From Tubulanus polymorphus (lineage: Eukaryota > Nemertea > Palaeonemertea > Tubulaniformes > Tubulanidae): 60,000 nt of DNA. Below the pieces are notes generated by a model that was not told the origin of the DNA, ran no database searches, and worked only from the letters and a program-made list of their open reading frames with translations. The position numbers and the translations under genes are program-made. The stretch is taken from positions 29,420,001-29,480,000 of the forward strand of contig NC_134025.1 in the NCBI RefSeq assembly GCF_964204645.1, read 5' to 3'. Below, piece by piece: positions 51,249 to 60,000 of this stretch. Position 1 is the first letter of the stretch, and each line of letters begins with the position of its first letter.

Positions 51249-51544
51249 GAAACCAAACTGACATTCGTGTTATTTCACGAACACCAGGGCGCCAGTTATT
51301 GAGTACATCTATCGTAATTCGTCGCTATTTTCCGTTAAAATATTGTATATAGTATCGAATACGACATCAAATATATATGACGTATTTTCGATTAGTATTT
51401 TTAGTAAAGCGGTTCAAACCGGTGCGTTAATCAATCGGGATTCTATCACAGCCTCCCCTCGTAATGCGTATTGGGCTGGTGTATATTAAACCTGATGAAC
51501 CAGTTTGATCAGCTGTGGTCAGACTGTGAAGCATTCCGCTGATA

Positions 51545-51759
51545 CTAACATTCATATAATCCACCCGTGTGCCTCGTCACGTTAGAACAACTGAACATTT
51601 TTCTGCTTTTACGACTTTTTGTGGTCTGAATATTATCTGATATGGATGATATACCAGTCGAATTCCTGGTAAATCTCACCACGGTATTATCCCCGCGTGT
51701 AGAAGAGTCGTTTGCGGACATTTTTCCCTTATTGATATTACTGGTCCCTTCTGAGATTT
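51545..51759 (-). CDS. Candidate coding segment, serine/basic-rich
   Basis: An open minus-strand frame, best entered at the acceptor acaaaatag (51760), phase 1, ending at a TAG at 51545. Its residues are low-complexity S/T/N/K/R with the basic cluster TTKSRKSRKMF. Three AG sites around the entry all give phase 1, matching the outgoing phase of the membrane segment at 51849-51997. The donor is not determined (GTGAGA within the frame is the strongest). It could be a juxtamembrane cytoplasmic segment, or chance. Confidence 0.25.
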
Positions 51760-51848
51760 CTATTTTGTTCAAAAACACCAAAATTACTTAACTCATCAAA
51801 CCAGAAACTTCATTGCTAGTTCCATGTAAAACCCGATGATAGGCTTAC

Positions 51849-51997
51849 CCTTTGAATGACTTATCATCTCCAAACGAATGCTGCAACGAGCCACGAATAG
51901 TGTAATAATCCACACGATGACGGTCAGACCAGTACTGCTGGTTGTAACAGTAGCGATCACAGAAATACAGGCGGCAGAATCGTGAATAATTATGAGT
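51849..51997 (-). CDS. Candidate exon with one transmembrane segment
   Basis: An open minus-strand frame ending AAAGG|GTAAGC (51849/51848). It reads a hydrophobic run, STGLTVIVWIITLFVARC, followed by basic and polar residues (SIRLEMISHSK), the topology of a single-pass receptor with a short cytoplasmic side. The only AG that can open it (ttcgag, 51998) has a poor pyrimidine tract. The plus strand here also has a hydrophobic ORF (51982-52260), which I take as a weaker alternative. Confidence 0.25.
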
Positions 51998-53651
51998 CTC
52001 GAACAATACCGGATATAATAATTGTTTATATACCGGTATTATTAGTAGTTATTCCAGTAATAATAACATCTATAGTTGCATTGTACCGATGGTATATTGT
52101 TATCAATGTTATAATAGCGCATCGTTTTGTCTCTTCTCTTGTCGAGTCAGGTGTTGAAGCAACGCTGGCTTCAATACGTAAAAGTGCTAGAAATCGCAGT
52201 AGTACGAAGCCCTTAGGATATAGCGTTCGTATCGTTATGAAATACGATACGTTAAAATGAGAGAAATGGATGACAGAATGACAGATACGCGTGTATTGCG
52301 AATATGAGGGTACTGACAGTGACGTCCCCACCCGTTATTCTTGGCTGATTCGTTTAAAAGTCTGAAACCTTTTAGCTAGATTTTCAATATGATGAACTAG
52401 AAAGTTGCGATTGCCACGTTCGATTTCCTGGGTTAATCAGACAGTAATGGGACCACGGGAAATTGAAAATACCAAACACATTGCATACTTCATCGAAAAA
52501 ACTTACTTTGTAAAAAGTTTACTTCATCGTTTATTACGTTGGAGGAAAGCCTTCACGATGGAACTACTTTATCTATTCTACACTGACTGAAAGATGTCTT
52601 CGCCATCGAAGTCAATTGATTGATATGAGCCTATGAAATGGATTTAATCAAACGGAATCTTTCAATTCATAAAACTACTAATAAAGGCCTTTACCGATCG
52701 AAATCCGTTATACCCTGAAAAATACTGCCCAAAAATGATTTTACATGTGGACTTTTACGTATGAACTTCGATAATCCAACCCCGATACATGCAAACAGAC
52801 ATCATCGATTAAGTGAACCGAGATGAAAATTGCCGATCATCGTGTGACCCCAGCTGGTGCGTAACGCGCTAATAGAATCCGTGCGGAATTCCAGTAGCGC
52901 CTGGGGGCGACTGTCCATCGAACTACCACAAACCAATTCAAAAATTGATGACACATTAAATTCATGATATAGCAGTGAAGTATTTGATCATGGGTCATTC
53001 CAGATCTATCCACCTGCCGCGTTTAAATTCAATATTCTCACATCAGAATAAGTCTGGCAGTTTGGAATGAATTTATCAAATGTTGATTCAGTTTGTCGGC
53101 CACATACCAATATATCACACGCGTACACACACGCACACTTATTAATGGCCATTTAGAAAATTGTAATATCCATTCCGCAAATCTGTGAAATATTAGAATT
53201 CTGTTCGAAGTATGAACCCCACATCGACTAACACCTCGAATAGGAGAGAGTTATTTCACTATCTAAAAATAGTCATTTTCTGAAAATTGCGATCCAAAAT
53301 TTCAAAATCCTGTACAAAAATATATCAATTTAAAGAGGATGTTGAATAATAATGGATTTCAGTAAGAGCGGACTTTTAATAGCGTAAATAAACATTTCAA
53401 TAGGTTTTAATATTTCCCTGGTAATTTCAGCGATGCGCAATAAAAAAACACTGCTTTGAATATGAAGTTACAGCGAACCATCATTTATTACTGAATGTGG
53501 AAAGAGTGAAAGTTCAGTCACTGTAAAGAAACTGCACGCCGTCGATTCGTTAACGAATAACAATACCGTCGTAAGATTGAACGTCCCGATATTTGGTTGC
53601 TGATGATGAATCGATGCCGGGCTGCTGGGATACGGTGATAAATGATGCTAC

Positions 53652-53802
53652 CTGCCCCTGAAGAACGATAAGGCTCGCTATATACACAATGATACGCGTC
53701 ATATAACACTTCATTGGCTCCTAGGAGAGATGAATAAGTGGGGTTACCACAAAAAAATCTTTCGGGATCTTTTATCGGCAAATTCATCAAAGTCGACTCA
53801 AC
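53652..53802 (-). CDS. Candidate exon resembling the second half of an LRR C-terminal cap
   Basis: Acceptor tctgccatattaatacag at 53803, donor GGGCAG|GTAGCA at 53652/53651, phase 0 in, phase 1 out, 50 codons. It reads ...LPIKDPERFFCGNPTYSS and then ends ...DAYHCVYSEP. Two cysteines about 21 residues apart after a P-E-R-x-x-C-x-N-P block resemble the end of an LRRCT domain. The first cysteine pair (CxC..W) would lie in an upstream exon that I did not find. Weak, motif-level support only. Confidence 0.25.
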
Positions 53803-56360
53803 CTGTATTAATATGGCAGATATATGTAATTGCATCTTGTTTTCAAGGACATTTTACCCAAGTGGTGTTTCATTATTTTTTTGGCTAACGAACATGAACA
53901 ATTCTCGTAAAAGACTCTCGTGAATGATGTCTCATTAGTTAAGATATAATTAGATGCTATCGTAGGTATGTGAGATGAGTCTGTAACTCCATTCCGCAGT
54001 CTCTCAAAGACCAGCGTTGGAATTATTGTATCAACGTCTTTTGATGACGATAAAAGCAGCTATGACATCCTCGGGATCGTCAAGAAATCATAAACGCAAA
54101 ATCCTTTTTTTCAGAGACGCGCGCAGAGGCAGTCAATATACTAGCTTTGATTAGCTGAACTTTTCACACTGATACCAAAAGCGCTCTTTTCTTCGGAGTT
54201 CCCGTAAATCAGGGAAAACATGACAAAACATGCTGAATAAAATCCTTGTCATCTCGCTTAATTCTGCCTGCGTGACGATCTCGAATCACGGTAGGACTAT
54301 AATCACTAGCGGTAGAAAGGTAAGGGTCAAATTGTCTTTGCACACCATGGTCTGATTAAACTCTAGTCTGTTCAACGTGACTAGTGCCTGGTGCCGTGAA
54401 AGAAGCCAGCGCGCACTGAAAAGAGACTACTATACAATCGGGGAAATTGGTAGCTTGTCGATGGGATTACCTGCGAGAAAATGTCTCTGATTGTCCGCAC
54501 TAAAATGGCCGATCTTGAAGACGGGTAATCTAGAAAAAATCATCAAGAAGTAGCCTCCGTAATACCAGGTGACATTATGATGGATGACCGCTATCAAGTA
54601 TTCTTAATAAATTGATGAGTAAAACCTCTTCGTCGGTCGTTAGAAAAGGCGTTTTTATTTGTTATACGACCAGAACAAACGTCTTTCGAGATAATTACTG
54701 TACCTCCAACATGCAGAAATACAATTCCCGAGTTTTGTTCGGCGAAAAGAAATGTTTATCTTACTTTACTTAACATCAAAAATTCATAAATAGGATAAAT
54801 TTTTGTTAACATGTTTAACGATTAGAACGTTCGTTATCTATGGTAATGCGTAAAGATTCTATTACACGTGTTTTATTTGTGATAGCATCCAGTCCGCCCA
54901 TCAACAGCCCACATGCTGTTATTTTGCGAGGACAATTAACAACGAAGAAAATATAGACTCCATAAAACCCATAAATATAAGTTACAACATACCATTATTA
55001 GCACAATGCGCTTAGGAATCCGTGATGCTTGTTGAATATGTGATCAGCTATGTAGTGATTCCTATAGGTTAGTGATATGTAGTCGAGAGTATTTGAGAGT
55101 AGAATTCTACTATAGACTGAAAGTTGAACGCGATATTGATTGTAAACCCAGTAACATGTGTTTCACCATATTTCGATTCGATATATCAGTTTTTTTGCCC
55201 CGGGTTGGTTATGACGGACGCGACATATTGCCAGCTCGCTCCGTTCGATCGATTATAAAAATACAGTAACCCGAAACACATGGTACATTTTTACTTGTTC
55301 GTTCTTCCGAGAAATGAGCGTTGACGGAATTTTCTGTTTCGGATTTTCGATTTCTAAAAACGCGCAGATTCTCTTGTTCGACGTTGTAAAGAATCAGCGA
55401 TCTGGATGCACTATTGCCTCGCCCAATGACGCGCATGAAAAGGTTTAATTGTCTAAAGTACATTAATGGTTTGGATAAACTGAATACCTTGAATAAACAA
55501 AATGATATTGAATCTGAATTTGAATTTAGGGGCCCGCAGTGAACTTCGTGTTTTTATAAATCATCAGGATAAGATTCGCACGGTTCGGACACGGTATTGC
55601 TTCACGGGATGAGATGTGTTTGGAATTAGACACGACTGATATAGCGGCGGTGTTTAATGGTGTAGTGAGACACATTAATTCATATCTTAAGCTCACAGAA
55701 GCAAATTGTCTGATCATTTTATAGCGGTAGCGGTAGACATAGAATCGACCGGGATTAGAAAGACCGTTTGCGATAGCACGTCTCATCCTTCTACGCAATA
55801 GAACTCACGCGTAGAAAATTCAGTCGAGGGGAAACTAATGAAAAATTTCCCCGGCAAATATGCATCGAATATTAATACTTTGAAATCTACAATTATATTT
55901 TTCATTTCAATCACACGCGATTTTGTACCCGCGTCGTTATACGGTTGATTCAAGGCGTAGAAGAATCTTGTTTAGTTTGAAAATGATAAACGACAGAGCG
56001 GTGTTAGTCGACTAATTGCCATGGGAAATTCCTCCTTGCGCGGCACGTTCATTTTCAGTCAACATTTTTTTTTAAGTTTCAACTCGCTGAAATACTGCTC
56101 TTTTCGTTTTCTAAGTTGCCGTTATCGACCGTTCTGACGTTCTCGATAAATCTTACTATAATCCGAACGAAAGCCAATTATACGTTTGACAGCTATAACC
56201 TAGCTAGATACGATCGAAAGATAATCTTTCATATTCCATTAATCAATTGCTAAAATAATCCCCAACGGGTTTTAATAATAAGAAACAACGACTGACATCA
56301 GCGACATAGGCAACTTCTAATTAACACCAACATATAGTTTATTGCCAATAAGGATTTATA

Positions 56361-56608
56361 ATACAGCGGCTGTATTAAAAATCCTTAAAATGTTCATTAC
56401 ACACAGACTATATTGGCTGCCAACATAGTCTATGTGTAATGAGCATACAGCGGCTGTATTAAAAAATCCTTAAAATGTTCATTACACACAGACTATGTTG
56501 GCTGCCAACGTAGTCTATGTGCAATTAGCATACAGCGGCTGTATCATAAATCCTTAAAATGTTCATTACATAGACTATGTTGGCTGCCAACATAGTCTAT
56601 GTGTAATG
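56361..56608. repeat. Three tandem hairpin units, 84-85 bp period
   Basis: Each unit starts with the palindrome ATACAGC-G-GCTGTAT (56361, 56445, 56530), then AATCCTTAAAATGTT, then a hairpin of about 23-bp arms CATTACACACAGACTATGTTGGC / GCCAACATAGTCTATGTGTAATG separated by a single T. The arms differ between units by a few substitutions and a 2-bp deletion in the third left arm. No ORF. Confidence 0.92.
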
Positions 56609-59261
56609 ATGAGCAGTTCGTAATTTTTTCCGACTGCGGTCCAGGATTGAGTCGCTGTAGGAATTATCGTGTTGAATTTCCGAACAAACGGCTGCAGCCG
56701 TGGATTATTTAAACAGCATTTCATGCGGATTCTAGTGGCTAAAAACGTAATCAATCATATAATGGAAAATCATTACCTAATTGGAAACGTTAACAATGTA
56801 GTGTTTAGTATATAGTGATAACACGTATCTGTACATCAAAGATATCATCACCAGTTCAGCGGCCGTGTCCGCAATCTAGCCTTGATGAGAAACAAGACGC
56901 GAAGACAATTCCTAGAAATATGTCAGCTAATAGACGAAATAATTTCATTCCGTTCAACCTCGCGATCGACGTTTTTACCAGTTGAAGAGCCTGGTTCGAG
57001 TCATCACGAAGAGATTAAATTGTCAAATCCAATTTAACGACCTTCTTTTCGACGTTGATCGCAGTCTGGTAAAATCCTCAAATGAAATTCAATTAAACGT
57101 GTCACTTAAAGAACGGCGATTTCGCGAACAGCGGTGCGAGTTAGAGACAGACATTTTGACGGATAACGTAAAAGTGTTCATCCCAAGGCAATAAACGTTT
57201 TTGTCTGCCATTTATGGTAAAATTTTGTCTTTGATGCTTTATTCCGCAAGTCTGTTCTACGGGTTTTCGCTTAGTTGTTTATAGGGTTTCATAAACGTCG
57301 AGATGAAATGACTTTTCTTCCAAAAGAAATGATTCTCAATAACTGGCGAAAAAGCTTTTAATCGACTTGAACGGCAGATTAACTATGATAGATCATTTAT
57401 TCGAATGAATCTGTGAAATAGATTTTCACTTATTGCCTCTTATGAAGTTGGAAAACTATTATCAAAAGCTTGTATCAAAATTATTTACAATAGATAATGA
57501 AAGATGAAAAACTAAACATGGAGAAATACGATGAATCGTGTTAACGAAAAGAAATAAATTCAACAGAACGATGTCAAAAACACTTGGATCTGAATCAATT
57601 TAATTTATCTTTTATCTTCGTGAAAGTAGCGTTATGACTGGCTCCATTGATATTGCATTTACACTCGAAAACTCAACGAATTTTAGTGCGAAATACTCGA
57701 GTTATCGTTTTGTTTAACAGGTTTTTAGTTCAACAGCATTTACGATTCTTGGTCTCAATCAAATCGCGCACCATTTTTAAGTGTGCTCATCTAAAAGCTA
57801 TGAGAACGGCTTTCCTTTGGCTATTTGGCATGGAATGGTTCTTCAAAGATCCGATCCAATGGATCTAAAGGTTCTTCATAAATCGTTAAAGGATTTACCC
57901 TGGAAGGTTCTACAGTAGACCCATTTGAGTGTAGTTCATCTGAGAATATCCCAGGTGGATAAAAGCCCTAAAACAACTCAGGATATAAGTTAATAAATGG
58001 TCATTCAATGGTCATTCGCTTCTAAATATGTATCAGAGATACTAATGACGTCAAAAATTGAGGATGTTACTGTCCGTCTGACAGACAACGCACAAGGCAC
58101 CGAATTACACGATTGAGTGGAGACTTTGATTAGTGTGGCTGCGGAATTTGTGGCAAAAATAACCGGATGGGTGCTTGATTCTTTCAAAACATGAAATGTG
58201 CACAGATCGCTTCTGTAGTTGACCAATGAGAACAAATGTCTGAAAACAACATTTGTTCGTTCACAAGAAATCATATCGTATACTTCAAATTGTCTCTACA
58301 GACTCGGAATCGGTTATTGGTGAAGATGACAAAAAAAGTTTCGACTTGACGAGATATTTTGCTCGATGACGCAATGAAAATAATTTGCGGCAGAAATATG
58401 TTTTACCATAAACATCAATTTTTTAATATGAAAATGTATAGTTTTAATAATATTGCAGCTATTGTAGAGAGGTTTGGAATATATGAAGTTTTGCGAGCTT
58501 TATAAACGGAGGAAAAATATCCCCAATATGAAAATATATATCAAACTGAATTGGCGAGTAGGGCAGCGCTATCGAGTGAGTCTTCAGCCTTTCAAGTTAG
58601 TAAAAGAAGTAGCTTGTATAAAACTATGAGTCGTATTGCAGCAGTACTGTCTGGTGTCCATAGCTGTCACATGCCCGGTTACACGATGACGGTTTCATAA
58701 TGCAAACGACGCTATCATATTTCATGGCTGAGAGGACGTCTCAATCGCAAAGCGAGATCGCGATTACCACTAGAGTGGCCATTCGAATACTCTAAACTAT
58801 GGACGCCAGTCTCCCACTAAACACCATATTGAATATGAGTATAACCTTTCCAATATATATGAGTGATGGAAATCTATCGACGTCAAAATAATTACATAAA
58901 AACAAAAAAGAACAATATGGCGGTCATCTGAATATTTCGAGGATCATTCATTGTAATGGCCAATATGGCGTCGTCACGTTACAAAAGCACGTGTAAGCGC
59001 GACCTCTAAACGATGTTATCCTCGCGACTAGACCGCGCCAAACAAATGCGGCCGAATTAAGAAATTACAAAGACATTAAAAATCAAGACTTCGAAAATGA
59101 CTTTCCAAAACGAATCGTTCGTTTAATTGAATTAATTCGATTGGTTTTAAAATTGAAGGAGTGACATTTCTGATCTCGACGTTAGAATATAATTTGATTA
59201 GTAGGGCTGATTGAATCTTAAAAGCATTTTTCACGCAGAGCACCGTTTTTAATTTTACACC

Positions 59262-59307
59262 GCTCTCTCCCTCTCCCTCCCTCTCCCTCCAACTCCCTCC
59301 ATCTCCC
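59262..59307 (+). repeat. Short (CTCCCT)n polypyrimidine tract
   Basis: CTCTCTCCCTCTCCCTCCCT-type text for about 45 bp in noncoding sequence. Confidence 0.85.
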
Positions 59308-60000
59308 GTCCTCTCGGAGCTAAGTTGAATCGACCTAATTCTATTCTACAATTCTTAATTCGTCTTCGAATGGACTATCGTTAGATATAAATTAGACCAA
59401 GTTAATCATTAAAGTATAACCTCATTTCGGGGACTTATCGATGTTTCATCGAAGTCGCGTTTGACTACAAAGAAACTTTTGATATTTGATCATGTAACTC
59501 GCAGTTGCGATCAATTTGTAGAAATTTCAGTCAATATTTGCCCGGTTTGTTTAACGAGCCGGTAGGTTATAAAACTCTATCTCTTTATTCATCACCTTGT
59601 ATTTATCGCGTTTATTGATATAACAGCAGAGGATACCTGCGCTTTCCCCTCCTACGGATTTTAGTATTACGCTCCCATTCAGGCCTATATTTGCTGAGAA
59701 TTAGACCCCGCTAACGTTTTAAGTTGGCGTAATGGCTTTCGCCGCGTTTCCATTAGAAATTTGTTTATACACAGAATCGCCGCTTTATAGAATTTGTGGG
59801 TGTTTTTCGCCGGAAAGAATACCGCGTTCGTTTTGAAATTTCCTCTTGGAATTTCATCTTTGCAAAGAATATCTTCATTCTCCCACCTCACTAAAACCGA
59901 CGCGAGGCAAACACTCTGTTCGCCTTTGTTTTCTTAATTGATTCCTCATTTAGGCAAAACGCGGGTGCTTTTCGACTTCAAAAAGCGACAGCCCACGATG

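Larger units (their letters stand above)
53803..60000. other. No confident gene; hairpin array inside
   Basis: Minus-strand ORFs at 55209-55463, 55526-55798 and 58005-58274 have somewhat protein-like composition, and the first has a possible donor (AACAA|GTAAAA), but I find no domain, no LRR pattern and no consistent joins. They may or may not be upstream exons of the candidate gene at 50.06-53.80 kb. The tandem hairpins at 56.36 kb are the main structure. Confidence 0.5.

Noticed and set aside
51982-52260. Hydrophobic 92-codon plus-strand ORF
   Set aside because: Could be a small membrane protein, but it has no family match and overlaps a competing minus-strand membrane segment; not enough support to call.

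Overview
The window is eukaryotic, spliced and gene-poor. It is AT-rich, with a CpG content that does not look strongly depleted, and it carries GT-AG introns, microsatellites, palindromic MITE-like elements and tRNA-derived repeats. The two clearly recognisable genes point to a bilaterian invertebrate, most likely a lophotrochozoan/spiralian: a group I (mGluR1/5-type) metabotropic glutamate receptor and an allatotropin-type neuropeptide precursor. I cannot name the phylum from sequence alone.

Layout. 1-11.8 kb: mostly noncoding, with a palindromic MITE, two tRNA-derived repeat heads and two weak coding candidates. 11.89-13.55 kb (+): allatotropin precursor in three coding exons, 112 aa. 16.16-43.40 kb (-): the mGluR gene in eight coding exons, reconstructed to a closed 1333-aa reading frame. 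Exons 2-8 are packed into 16.16-20.38 kb, while intron 1 spans 22.4 kb and is full of repeats plus one odd cysteine-rich ORF. The peptide gene and the receptor gene are convergent, their stop codons 2.6 kb apart. 46.81-47.23 kb (+): a two-exon candidate for a small secreted protein, head-to-head with the receptor. 50.06-53.80 kb (-): several coding-looking, spliceable pieces (a tail exon with stop, a basic/serine-rich segment, a membrane segment, and a segment resembling an LRR C-terminal cap). These may be the 3' part of a second membrane-protein gene, but I could not join them into one model. 54-60 kb: noncoding as far as I can see, with a striking array of three tandem hairpins at 56.36-56.61 kb.

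Function. Both confident genes belong to neuronal signalling: one encodes a slow, Gq-type glutamate receptor and the other an amidated neuropeptide. Nothing in the sequence shows that they act together. The most unusual points are a canonical EF-hand calcium loop in the C-terminal part of the allatotropin precursor, the 39-residue ORF with nine cysteines inside the receptor's first intron, and the tandem hairpin array.
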